Shown one piece after another: positions 55,801 through 64,000 of a stretch of DNA of 64,000 bases. The position numbers and the translations under genes are program-made. Under the pieces are notes generated by a model, which made no database searches, was not told where the DNA came from, and saw only the letters and a list, made by a program, of their open reading frames with translations. Numbering within the stretch: the first letter of the stretch is position 1; every line of letters begins with the position of its first letter. The DNA lies in the NCBI GenBank assembly GCA_013150955.1, contig JAADJD010000044.1, forward strand, positions 76,660 to 140,659. Direction: 5' to 3'. Origin of the DNA: Calditrichota bacterium. GTDB taxonomy: Bacteria > Calditrichota > Calditrichia > RBG-13-44-9 > J042.

Positions 55801-58800
55801 ACCCCGCACACCCACGGAAGAAATCCTGGCCCGCATATGGGAAGATGTGCTGGGGGTGGACAATGTGGGCGCGTTCGACAATTTCTTTGATCTGGGCGGC
55901 CATTCGCTGATGGCCACACAGCTGGTCTCGCGAATCCGTAATGCGTTTCAGATTGAAATCCCCATTCGCCAGGTGTTTGAAGCGGCCAACCTGGCAGAGC
56001 TGGCCCAGAAAATCGATCAGTTGCTTCAGGAAGAACAGGGCGTTTCTCTGCCACCCTTCACCCGGATTTCTCGCGAAGGGTCGTTACCCCTGTCTTTTGC
56101 CCAACAACGGCTCTGGTTCATCGAACAACTGGAACCCGGCACACCCATGTACAATATTCCTTCCACCTTCCGGGTGAAAGGCGATTTGAAGATAAACGTT
56201 CTGGAGCAGGCGCTTACGGAAATTGTGCGCCGGCACGAAGTGTTGCGGACGGCCTTCCTGGAGGAGGATGGTCAGGGACGGCCGGTAATTCATCCCCCGT
56301 TTGCGGTGAAAATACCGGTGCGCGACCTGAGCCACCTGTCCCCCGCGGAACAGGATCAGGCCATTCGGAAGCGGGTGCGTGAATTTCATACGCAGCCATT
56401 CGATCTGGCAAAGATGCCCCTGTTCCGGATCGAACTGCTGAAACTGGCGCCAACGGATCATGTGGTGCTGTTCACCATGCATCACATCATTTCTGATGGC
56501 TGGTCTGTCGGTGTGTTTATTCGGGAGCTGGCCGCGCTGTATCGCAGTTTTTCCGAAGGCAAACCGGCACCGTTACCGGAATTGCCCATCCAGTATGTGG
56601 ATTATGCCGCCTGGCAGCGGGAATGGCTGCGGGATGAGGTGCTGGAAAAGCAGCTGGCGTACTGGCGGGAGAAACTGAAGGGGGCACCGCCGCTGCTGGA
56701 ATTGCCTACGGATCGACCGCGGCCACCGATCCAGTCGTACAAAGGGGCCATCGAGCGCATTGAATTTTCTGAAGAGATGGTGCAGGCGGTGGAAAAACTG
56801 AGCCGCAAGCTGGGGGTTACCCCGTTCATGATCCTGCTGGCGGCATTCAACGTGTTGCTGGCCCGTTATAGCGGTCAGGAGGACATTCTGGTGGGCACGC
56901 CCATTGCCAATCGCCGTTTTGCCGAGATTGAGCCGTTGATTGGTTTCTTTGTCAACACGCTGGTTATCCGGACGGATCTTTCGGGGAACCCCTCGTTTAC
57001 CGAGCTGATCCGCCGGGTGCGCGAGGTGTTACTGGAGGCCTATGCGCATCAGGATTTACCGTTCGAAAAGTTGGTGGAAGAACTGCAGCCACCGCGGAAC
57101 CTGAGCCATTCGCCCTTTTTCCAGGTGGCATTTGTGTTGCAAAACATGCCGGTCTCCGATGTTCGAGTGTCCGGGATTCAATTGAGTCCCATGGCGATCG
57201 ATTCCACCACCGCCAAGTACGATTTGACCTTCTACCTGAACGAAGGCGACGGCAAGATGGTAGGCTTGCTGGAATACAATACCGATTTGTTTGATCGAGA
57301 GACCATTCAACGGATGCTCAATCATTATCAATACCTGCTGGCCGCCGGTCTGGCCAATCCCGATGAAGATGTGTTCGCCCTGCCCATGATGAACGAGGCG
57401 GAACTGGATCGGTTGCTGGTGGAATGGAACCGGACGGAAACCCCCTTCCCGGCGGATCGCACGGTACCGGATTTATTTGAAGAATGGGTGCAGCGGCAAC
57501 CGGACGCACCCGCGGTGGTATTTACACCGTCGGTGGATGCAAAGGCGGATCGACAGGTGCTGACCTATCGCGAGCTGGACCAACGGGCTAACCGGCTGGC
57601 CAACTGGCTGAAGGCCCATGGCGTGGGGCCCGAGACCCTGGTGGGCGTGTGCATGCACCGTTCGCCAGAAATGCTGGTGGGCATCATGGGGATTTTGAAA
57701 GCCGAAGGGGCATTTGTGCCCATCGATCCCGCTTATCCCACTGAGCGGATCCAATTTATGATGGAGGATTCGGGGCTGACCGTATTGCTGACCCAGAAAG
57801 CCATCCGCCCCCATCTACCGGAGACAACCGCCAGGGTGGTGGCACTGGATGAAGATTGGGAAGAGATCGCCCGCGAACCCGATGCGGCACCCCCACGATC
57901 CATTGTCCCCCAGAATCTGGCATACGTGATTTACACCTCCGGTTCTACCGGAAAACCCAAGGGCACCATGTTGCACCATGTGGGACTGGCCAATCTGGTC
58001 ACCGCGCAGATCCAGGCCTTTGACGTGGGGCCCGGAAAGCGCATCCTGCAATTTTCGTCACTCAGCTTTGATGCCAGTGTTTGGGAACTGGTGATGGCAC
58101 TGCTGAGCGGTGCGGCCCTCCACCTGACCACTCAGGAGGTCATTGCCTCGGGGGTGGATTTGCTGGAGATCATGAAGCGGGAAAAGATTACCACCATTAC
58201 CCTGCCACCTTCGGTGCTGGCTGTCTGGCCGGAAACGGAACTCCCCGATCTGGACGTGCTGATCACTGCCGGGGAGAAGGTGGGTGGCGATCTGGTGAAA
58301 CGCTGGGGCAACGGGCGCCGGTTTTTCAATGCGTACGGTCCCACGGAAACCACCGTTTGTGCCAGCATGCACCTGTGTCGCGGCGACTATCCCCAGGGGC
58401 CACCCATTGGGCGTCCCATAGCCAATTTCCGGCTGTATGTGGTGGATCGGTATCTGCGGCCGGTTCCCATTGGCGTCCCCGGCGAACTGGTGGTCGAAGG
58501 AGTGGGGCTGGCGCGGGGATATTTGAAGCGCCCGGATTTGACCGCAGAAAAGTTTGTGCCCAATCCGTTTAGCCAGCAACCGGGATCCCGCCTGTATCGC
58601 ACAGGCGACCTGGTGCGTTTCTTACCGGATGGGGAGATCGAATTTCTGGGGCGGATCGATTTTCAGGTGAAAGTGCGCGGATTCCGAATTGAGTTGGAGG
58701 AAATTGAGGCGGTGCTGGAAACCCATCCTGACATTCGCAATGCAGCCGTTCTGGCACGCACCGATATGGGGGACGATACGCGCCTGGTGGGTTACATCGT

Positions 58801-59389
58801 CCCCGAACCGGGTAAGCAACTCACGTCCGGTCAGGTGCGCAATTTCCTCCAGCAGCACCTTCCGGCGTACATGATTCCATCAGTAATTGTCCAGCTGAAG
58901 GAGATGCCGCTGACGCCTGCAGGTAAGATTGATCGCCGGGCATTGCCCAAACCGGAGCTTTCCCGGGCGGATCTGGAAAGCGAATATGTGGCCCCCCGCA
59001 ACGATCTGGAAGCCGAACTGGCCCAACTGGCCGCCGAACTGCTGGGAATGGAAAAAGTGGGGATTTACGACAACTTCTTTGAGCTGGGCGGTCACTCCCT
59101 GATGGCCACTCAGTTTATTTCCCGGGTAAAGAATCGCTACAAAGTAAACATTCAATTGCGTCAGATTTTTGAAACGCCGACCATTGCGGCCCTGGCGGAA
59201 CATATTCAGGAACTGCGCGAACGACAACAATTCGTAACCGAATCCGAACAGATTGAACGGGTAGATCGGGGTGAACAGGACATTCAACAGCTGCTTTCTC
59301 AACTGGAAAATCTTTCCGAAGAGGAGGCGAGGGAACTGCTGGAAAAAGAAATGCAATCGCTGAAAAACGAAAAGGATGGCGATGAGTGA
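52871..59389 (+). CDS. Bimodular NRPS, C-A(Gln)-PCP-C-A(Phe)-PCP
   Basis: A 2172-residue synthetase. It starts with a short COM-acceptor-like N-terminus leading into YPLSPMQQGMLFH, the hallmark of DCL condensation domains that follow an epimerase; HHILLDGW is at about 147. A1 pocket read by hand: D-A-Q-D-L-G-M-V-D, one change from the known Gln code DAQDLGVVD. PCP1: Ser1012. C2 is LCL-type (LSFAQQRLWF, HHIISDGW). A2 pocket: D-A-W-T-I-A-A-V-C, essentially the gramicidin-S GrsA Phe code. PCP2: Ser2076. The C-terminal helix ENLSEEEARELLEKEM is a docking tail like that at 43.7 kb. The predicted contribution is L-Gln then L-Phe, since neither module has an E domain. The next gene overlaps its end. 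Confidence 0.95.
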   Translation: MSKKGRPKDIEAVYPLSPMQQGMLFHTLYHPEAGQYFEQMSATFRGELDVEAFRRAWQRVIDRNAILRTSFVWKKVSRMMQVVHRQAELPFQFLDWRDLSPEEQEERFEQLMKADREKGFQLGKPPLLRITLIQTGENHYKFLWSHHHILLDGWSLPILLREVFAFYEAFRAGRDIQLPPTPPFGEYIRWLQQQDMSRAEAFWKAYLKGFQHPTPLVVDTLAGRDTVGEVATRERFLSPQLTQSLQQLAAQQQLTLSTLVQLAWALLLYRYSGERDVVFGLTLSGRPHELPGAENMMGLFINTLPVRVQFHPDQSVLEVLQELQARQVDIQEFQYTPLVEVQGWSEVPRHTPLFQSIFVFENYPVDASIRQQKLSIEISDIRSYEKTNFPITVVSAPGDPMAIKITYDTERFTDAAIERMLGHLERILSQMVTNPKIRDISILTPEERSRLLEEWNPPAQPFDRDTLLPQRIEAVAQEHPDRPAVCYQDQQLSYQQLNEQANQLAHFLREQGIRPDDRVGVCLPRSTDLVVAIVGILKSGAAYVPIDPTYPEDRIRYILQDSAIPVLITRSDLEPLFTGYEGKRVLLDQKDAFKTYPTTNPEPVARPENLAYVIYTSGSTGRPKGVMIEHQSVLHLMFALQERIYDHYESRVYRATLNAPVLFDASVQQLVLLGLGHTLDIVPDDIRQDGQGLLRFLIDRRIDVLDCVPTQLKLLIEAGLFEQEDWQPPICLPGGEAIDEHTWKQLQSSKRMDFYNMYGPTECTVDSVVSVVKETSARPNIGRALQNMRVYILDAELNPVPVGVVGELYLSGAGVGRGYLNRPELTAERFLPDPFSPQPGARMYRTGDLGRWLEDGTIEFVGRADTQVKVHGFRIELGEIESVLAEHPAVKEAVVQVHRDERGHQRLVAYWIRQSDATEVQSQDLREYLREHLPAYMVPAVFMEMDRFPLTPNGKIDRRALPRPQLGQREAFREYAAPRTPTEEILARIWEDVLGVDNVGAFDNFFDLGGHSLMATQLVSRIRNAFQIEIPIRQVFEAANLAELAQKIDQLLQEEQGVSLPPFTRISREGSLPLSFAQQRLWFIEQLEPGTPMYNIPSTFRVKGDLKINVLEQALTEIVRRHEVLRTAFLEEDGQGRPVIHPPFAVKIPVRDLSHLSPAEQDQAIRKRVREFHTQPFDLAKMPLFRIELLKLAPTDHVVLFTMHHIISDGWSVGVFIRELAALYRSFSEGKPAPLPELPIQYVDYAAWQREWLRDEVLEKQLAYWREKLKGAPPLLELPTDRPRPPIQSYKGAIERIEFSEEMVQAVEKLSRKLGVTPFMILLAAFNVLLARYSGQEDILVGTPIANRRFAEIEPLIGFFVNTLVIRTDLSGNPSFTELIRRVREVLLEAYAHQDLPFEKLVEELQPPRNLSHSPFFQVAFVLQNMPVSDVRVSGIQLSPMAIDSTTAKYDLTFYLNEGDGKMVGLLEYNTDLFDRETIQRMLNHYQYLLAAGLANPDEDVFALPMMNEAELDRLLVEWNRTETPFPADRTVPDLFEEWVQRQPDAPAVVFTPSVDAKADRQVLTYRELDQRANRLANWLKAHGVGPETLVGVCMHRSPEMLVGIMGILKAEGAFVPIDPAYPTERIQFMMEDSGLTVLLTQKAIRPHLPETTARVVALDEDWEEIAREPDAAPPRSIVPQNLAYVIYTSGSTGKPKGTMLHHVGLANLVTAQIQAFDVGPGKRILQFSSLSFDASVWELVMALLSGAALHLTTQEVIASGVDLLEIMKREKITTITLPPSVLAVWPETELPDLDVLITAGEKVGGDLVKRWGNGRRFFNAYGPTETTVCASMHLCRGDYPQGPPIGRPIANFRLYVVDRYLRPVPIGVPGELVVEGVGLARGYLKRPDLTAEKFVPNPFSQQPGSRLYRTGDLVRFLPDGEIEFLGRIDFQVKVRGFRIELEEIEAVLETHPDIRNAAVLARTDMGDDTRLVGYIVPEPGKQLTSGQVRNFLQQHLPAYMIPSVIVQLKEMPLTPAGKIDRRALPKPELSRADLESEYVAPRNDLEAELAQLAAELLGMEKVGIYDNFFELGGHSLMATQFISRVKNRYKVNIQLRQIFETPTIAALAEHIQELRERQQFVTESEQIERVDRGEQDIQQLLSQLENLSEEEARELLEKEMQSLKNEKDGDE

Positions 59390-62300
59390 TTTAAATAAAC
59401 TGCTGGAATCGCTTTCTCCCGAAAAGCGGAAACTGCTGGAATTGCAATTAAAGAAGAAGGGCAGTGCATTTAATACGTTTCCGCTTTCGTACGCCCAGCG
59501 GCGGCTGTGGTTTCTGGAACAGCTGATGCCGGGCAACACCGCGTACAATATTCCGGCTGCCGTTCGGTTGGAGGGACGGCTGGATATTCCGGCAGTGGAG
59601 GAAAGTCTGCAAACCATCGTGCAGCGTCACGAGGTGTTGCGGACGACGTTCACCACGGTCAATGGCAATCCCATGCAGGTCATTCATCGCCAGATGTCCA
59701 TTCCGCTGCAGGTGGTGGATTTGTCATCGCTGAACGGGCATCATCAGCAGGCGCGACTGCGGCAGGAGATGCGGCGGCTGGCAGCGACTGCATTTTCTTT
59801 ACAGAAAGGCCCCTTGCTGCGGGTGACCCTGTTTCGTCTGGCTCCGGAGGAACACGTCCTGTTTGTGGTGATGCACCACATCATTTCTGACGGCTGGTCG
59901 GTCGGCGTGTTTATTCGGGAGTTTTCAGAGCTTTATGCCGCCCGCCTGCAGAAGCGGGAACCCCGTTTACCCGAACTGCCCATTCAGTACGTGGATTTTG
60001 CCCAATGGCAGCGCAAATGGTTGAGTGGTGAAAATCGGAAAAAACAACTGGACTACTGGAAACAGGTGCTGGGGGAAGAGCCCCCGGTGCTGGAATTGCC
60101 CACCGATCGTCCCCGTTCTCCCATCCGGCGCTACCGGGGCGATTGTGTGGAAGCGACCTTTCCGGCTGAACTGGTCACCCGGCTGCACCAGTTTGCCAGT
60201 GAGCACCAAAGCACGTTATTCATGACCCTGCTGGCGGCATTTTACGTACTGCTGTTCCGGTATTCCGGGCAGGAAGACATGACCGTGGGAACTCCTATTG
60301 CCAATCGCAATCGCGAAGAGACCGAGAATTTGATCGGCTTTTTCGTCAACACGCTGGTGCTGCGGGCACAATTTGCCGGTCACTGGAGTTTTGAGCAGTT
60401 GCTGGATGCGGTACGTCAGAATGCCCTGGGAGCCTTTTCCCACCAGGATCTGCCCTTCGAAATGCTGGTGGAGGAGTTGTCGCCGCCGCGGGATACCAGT
60501 CATACGCCGCTTTTCCAGGTGATGTTTGTGCACCAGAACCTGCCGGCGCAAAAATTCGAACTGCCTGGCCTTACCCTGAGTCCGGTGAAGCTGGAAACAG
60601 ATGCCACCAAATTTGACCTGACGCTGACAGTGGGCGAAAATGCCCGCGGTGAATTGCTGGTGAACCTGGAATACGATGCCGACCTGTTTCATCGGGAAAC
60701 CATTCAGCGGATGGTGCAACACTATTGCCATTTACTGGAAGCGATTGTGCAAAATCCACAGCAACCGATTTGCCAGTTACCCATGCTGAGTCCGGCGGAA
60801 GAAGAGGAAATCTGGAAAAAATTGCAACCTCTGGACGTGTCCCGGGATTGGTCCCGTTTGCGGCCGGATCGAAAGCGGCCGCATCGCTCCCGGGAGTTTA
60901 TCGATCCGGTTCATCGATTGATAGAGATACAGGCGCGAGAACACCCCGATGCGGTGGCGATCGTTTTCCATGAACAGCAGATGACCTTCGGGGAACTGGA
61001 TGCGCGGGCCAACCGATTGGCCCATTTTCTGCGCCAGAAGGGTGTGGGACCCGATACGCTGGTGGGCGTCAGCCTGCCGCGAACACCCGATCTCATCGTT
61101 GCCCTGTATGCCATCTTGAAAGCCGGTGGGGCTTACGTGCCCATCGATCTCGATTACCCGCTGGAGAGGAAGAAATATATTCTGGAAGACGCGGCGCTTT
61201 CGCTGGTGGTAACCGATTCCCGGATAAACCGGTCGTGGCCTTCCACTAATGCGGAGTTGATCTTCCTGGATCAGATTGAAGGGGAGCTGGCAACTTTTCC
61301 GGATGCTGCGCCGGATGTTTCGACTGACCCCGAACACCTGGCCTACATGATTTACACTTCCGGTTCCACGGGGCGACCCAAGGGTACCATGATCACCCAT
61401 CGGGGATTGACCCACTACCTGAACTGGGCGGTTCGAGTATATCCGCTGGATAAAGGCCGGGGAAGTCTGGTACATTCTACCATCGCGTTCGATGCTACCG
61501 TTACCGCCATTTTCCCGGCATTAATTATGGGACGGGCCATCTATCTGGTTCCTGAAGGGCAGGAGGTGGAGCAGCTGGCCGCAATGTTACGGACGTACCG
61601 GGATTTTAGTCTGGTTAAAATTACTCCCGCACATCTGGAGTTGCTGGAACAGCAGATTCCCCCCGAAGAAGCGGCTGGATTAACCCACGCCCTGGTGATC
61701 GGGGGCGAAAATTTGACCTACGATCGCATTGCCTTCTGGCAGCGCCATGCCCCCGAAACCTGGATTTACAATGAATACGGTCCCACCGAAACGGTGGTGG
61801 GATGTGTGGTCTATCGGGTTCCCGAAAGTGAGCAGGCGATGGGATCGGTGCCGATTGGTCAGGCTATTCCGGGCATTCGCGTCTATGTGCTGGATGCCTA
61901 TCTGCAACCGGTGCCCGTGGGTGTGCCGGGAGAATTGTTTATTGCCGGAGACGGTGTGGCGCGCGGATACTGGAAGCGCCCCGATTTAACGGCGGAAAGA
62001 TTTCTGCCGGATCCGTTTGCGAGTGAATCCGGTGCCCGCATGTATCGAACGGGCGATTTGGTACGGTTGCGCCCGGATGGGCAGCTGGAATTTCTGGGAC
62101 GGCTGGACAATCAGGTGAAGATTCGCGGCTATCGGATTGAGCTGGGAGAAATCGAATCCGTACTGCAGCAACATCCCGATGTCCGGGAGGTGGTGGTGCT
62201 GTTGCGCGAAGACGTTCCCGGCGATCGTCGCCTGGTGGCTTACGTTGTTCCGGAAAATAATGCCAGCCTGACTCAGGAGACCCTGCGGGATTTCCTGGGA

Positions 62301-64000
62301 CAAACCCTGCCTGACTATATGATCCCGGCTTCCTTCATCTTTCTGGAGGCCTTCCCCCTGACGCCCAATGGGAAGATCGATCGGAAGGCGTTGCCGGCAC
62401 CCGATTATGCGACCATCGTGTCTGAAACACCGTATGTCGCCCCGCGGACGCCCACGGAAGAAATTGTTGCCCGGCAGATGGCAGCCGTCCTGAATCTGGA
62501 ACGCGTGGGGGTACAGGACAATTTCTTTAATCTGGGTGGACACTCGCTGCTGGCCACCCAGCTGGTGTCCCGTATCAACGATGCTTTTGACATTCAGTTG
62601 CCGCTCACTGCCGTTTTCGAAGCGCCCACGGTGGAGGGGCTGGCGCGCCGAATCACCCGCCTGCAGCTGGAAGAAAAGGGGCTGGAGCAATTGCCCATCG
62701 AGCCGGTTCCGCGGGACCGGGAGCTTCTCCTTTCCTTTTCCCAGCAGCGATTGTGGTTCCTGGATCAGATGGAACCGGAAAGTCCCTTCTACAACATTCC
62801 AGCGGCCTTTCGCATTCGGGGGAATCTGGATCTGGACATTTTCCGTCGGGCTGTACAGGAAGTGGTGAAACGCCACGAGATTTTGCGGACCCGGATCGAG
62901 ACCGTGGACGGGCGACCGCGGCAGGTCGTTCTGGATCACCTGCCGGTGGACATCCCGGTGGAGGAATTTGCGGATCTGCCCGAATCTGATCGACAGGCGG
63001 AGGTCGAAAAGCAGGGGCGAGAGATTGCCCGTCAGGGATTTCGCCTGAATGAACCCCCGCTGTTTCGCATTAAAATCCTGCGATTTGCCCCCGATGACCA
63101 CGCGGTCATCATCAGCATGCACCACATCATTTCCGATGGCTGGTCCATGGGAATCCTGGTGCGGGAAATTGCAACCCATTATCAGGCATTTCGGGACAAT
63201 CGTCCTTCTCCGCTGCCGCCATTATCCATTCAATACGCCGATTTTGCCGCCTGGCAACATCGCTGGCTGGAAAGCGAGGTGTATCAGAAACAGATCCAGT
63301 ACTGGCAAGAGAAGCTGGCCGATTCGCCGCCGTTACTGGAATTGCCCACCGATCGTCCCCGACCGTCGGTTCCGTCCTTTAGGGGTGATGTGTACACCTT
63401 TCGGATCGACGGGGAGTTGACACGAAAACTGATGACCCTGTGCCAGGAGACTGACACCACGTTGTTCATGACCCTGCTGGCTGCCTTTGCAGCCCTGTTG
63501 TCCCGATACAGCGGTCAAAAGGATATCAATATTGGAACGCCCATTGCCAATCGGAATCGGCTGGAAATAGAACCGTTGATTGGATTTTTTGTGAATACCC
63601 TGGTGTTGCGAACCGACCTGAGTGGGCCGGTGACCTTCCGGAAGTTGCTGCATCGGGTTCGGCAGACCGCGCTGGAAGCTTATGCCCATCAGGATGTTCC
63701 ATTCGAGAAGATTGTGGACGTATTGAATATTCCGCGGGATGTCAGTCACAGTCCCCTGTTCCAGGTCATGTTTAGCCTGAACAACATACGCACCGAGGGG
63801 CAGCAGTTCTCCGAGCTTCAGATCACCCCGGTGCTTCTCCATAGCGGTACCGCCAAGTTCGACCTGACCCTGGAGATGAACGAGCGTGGCGATGGCCTGG
63901 ATGCCCTGGTTGAATACAACACCGATTTATTTGATCGCGAGACGATCGCGCAGATGATGAATCATTTTATTCGGCTGCTGGAGGGTGTGGTGGCGGATCC
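59382..64000 (+). CDS. NRPS, C-A(Asn)-PCP-C..., cut by the window edge
   Basis: A reading frame that begins inside the end of the previous gene (8-base overlap, ATGAGTGA) and stays open to the last base, at least 1539 codons. The N-terminal SLSPEKRKLLELQLK helix matches the docking helices of other proteins here. C1 is LCL-type (LSYAQRRLWF, HHIISDGW). A: YTSGSTGRPKG; pocket D-A-T-K-V-G-E-V-G, close to the Asn code DLTKLGEVG, with Glu at 322 separating it from Asp codes. PCP: Ser1055 (GGHS). C2 begins near 62725 (LSFSQQRLWFLDQ, HHIISDGW) and is cut in its C-terminal half. At least one further module, and probably the release domain, must lie to the right. Confidence 0.95.
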   Translation, partial: MSDLNKLLESLSPEKRKLLELQLKKKGSAFNTFPLSYAQRRLWFLEQLMPGNTAYNIPAAVRLEGRLDIPAVEESLQTIVQRHEVLRTTFTTVNGNPMQVIHRQMSIPLQVVDLSSLNGHHQQARLRQEMRRLAATAFSLQKGPLLRVTLFRLAPEEHVLFVVMHHIISDGWSVGVFIREFSELYAARLQKREPRLPELPIQYVDFAQWQRKWLSGENRKKQLDYWKQVLGEEPPVLELPTDRPRSPIRRYRGDCVEATFPAELVTRLHQFASEHQSTLFMTLLAAFYVLLFRYSGQEDMTVGTPIANRNREETENLIGFFVNTLVLRAQFAGHWSFEQLLDAVRQNALGAFSHQDLPFEMLVEELSPPRDTSHTPLFQVMFVHQNLPAQKFELPGLTLSPVKLETDATKFDLTLTVGENARGELLVNLEYDADLFHRETIQRMVQHYCHLLEAIVQNPQQPICQLPMLSPAEEEEIWKKLQPLDVSRDWSRLRPDRKRPHRSREFIDPVHRLIEIQAREHPDAVAIVFHEQQMTFGELDARANRLAHFLRQKGVGPDTLVGVSLPRTPDLIVALYAILKAGGAYVPIDLDYPLERKKYILEDAALSLVVTDSRINRSWPSTNAELIFLDQIEGELATFPDAAPDVSTDPEHLAYMIYTSGSTGRPKGTMITHRGLTHYLNWAVRVYPLDKGRGSLVHSTIAFDATVTAIFPALIMGRAIYLVPEGQEVEQLAAMLRTYRDFSLVKITPAHLELLEQQIPPEEAAGLTHALVIGGENLTYDRIAFWQRHAPETWIYNEYGPTETVVGCVVYRVPESEQAMGSVPIGQAIPGIRVYVLDAYLQPVPVGVPGELFIAGDGVARGYWKRPDLTAERFLPDPFASESGARMYRTGDLVRLRPDGQLEFLGRLDNQVKIRGYRIELGEIESVLQQHPDVREVVVLLREDVPGDRRLVAYVVPENNASLTQETLRDFLGQTLPDYMIPASFIFLEAFPLTPNGKIDRKALPAPDYATIVSETPYVAPRTPTEEIVARQMAAVLNLERVGVQDNFFNLGGHSLLATQLVSRINDAFDIQLPLTAVFEAPTVEGLARRITRLQLEEKGLEQLPIEPVPRDRELLLSFSQQRLWFLDQMEPESPFYNIPAAFRIRGNLDLDIFRRAVQEVVKRHEILRTRIETVDGRPRQVVLDHLPVDIPVEEFADLPESDRQAEVEKQGREIARQGFRLNEPPLFRIKILRFAPDDHAVIISMHHIISDGWSMGILVREIATHYQAFRDNRPSPLPPLSIQYADFAAWQHRWLESEVYQKQIQYWQEKLADSPPLLELPTDRPRPSVPSFRGDVYTFRIDGELTRKLMTLCQETDTTLFMTLLAAFAALLSRYSGQKDINIGTPIANRNRLEIEPLIGFFVNTLVLRTDLSGPVTFRKLLHRVRQTALEAYAHQDVPFEKIVDVLNIPRDVSHSPLFQVMFSLNNIRTEGQQFSELQITPVLLHSGTAKFDLTLEMNERGDGLDALVEYNTDLFDRETIAQMMNHFIRLLEGVVAD

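Noticed and set aside
53277..58572. Several 70-160-codon frames on both strands inside the NRPS genes
   Set aside because: They are shadows of the main frame; none has a start context or recognisable domain.

Overview
The window has two parts. Roughly the first 19.5 kb carries ordinary chromosomal genes. From 20.5 kb to the right edge it is one very large hybrid polyketide/nonribosomal peptide (PKS-NRPS) locus, all on the + strand and still open at position 64000. No rRNA, tRNA, CRISPR array, integrase or insertion-sequence transposase was seen. The organism looks like a member of the FCB assemblage (Calditrichota, KSB1, Ignavibacteriota or similar). The reasons are a secreted subtilase ending in an NPFNP / FlgD-like C-terminal sorting domain and dispersed hairpin-like intergenic repeats. 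This placement is an inference; no marker gene settles it.

Left part. A receiver-only response regulator (306-713) overlaps a metallo-beta-lactamase-fold hydrolase (694-1608), which meets a second response regulator tail to tail (1605-2396, -). A minus-strand block follows: an eIF2B-family protein overlapping CutA, a secreted S8 protease, glutamate dehydrogenase, a Xaa-Pro aminopeptidase, and the NAD de novo operon nadC-nadA-nadB. An AMP-forming acetyl-CoA synthetase lies on +. A Tat-exported aldo/keto reductase and ribose-5-phosphate isomerase A lie on -. A small unknown protein (19198-19515) lies on +. Intergenic spaces hold at least six near-complete copies and several fragments of a MITE-like repeat of about 135-170 bp, whose long inverted ends contain CGAATTACRCGAAT.

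Right part. Module order is: FAAL-ACP / KS-AT-DH-ER-KR-ACP / C-A(methyltransferase inserted)-PCP; a stand-alone carnitine-acyltransferase-like protein; KS-AT-KR-ACP; C-A-PCP; C-A-PCP-sulfotransferase-C-A-PCP-E; C-A-PCP-C-A-PCP; C-A-PCP-C... (cut by the window edge). The expected product is a lipopeptide. A fatty acid is activated as acyl-AMP and extended by one fully reduced ketide unit. It is then joined to a possibly methylated residue, a beta-hydroxy ketide unit, two unassigned residues (the second beside a sulfotransferase domain) and a D-residue. Hand-read adenylation pockets then give Gln, Phe and Asn. Docking signals fit this order: COM-type at the E/C junction and SPEKR / EEARxLL-type helices elsewhere. 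No thioesterase, phosphopantetheinyl transferase, transporter or dedicated regulator is visible, so the cluster continues to the right.

The least ordinary parts are: a complete PRMT-like methyltransferase (double-E loop and THW-like loop) inserted between adenylation motifs A8 and A9; a carnitine-acyltransferase homologue whose catalytic His appears to be Asn; a sulfotransferase inside an NRPS protein; and a perfect 17-bp palindrome just upstream of the first megasynthase gene.
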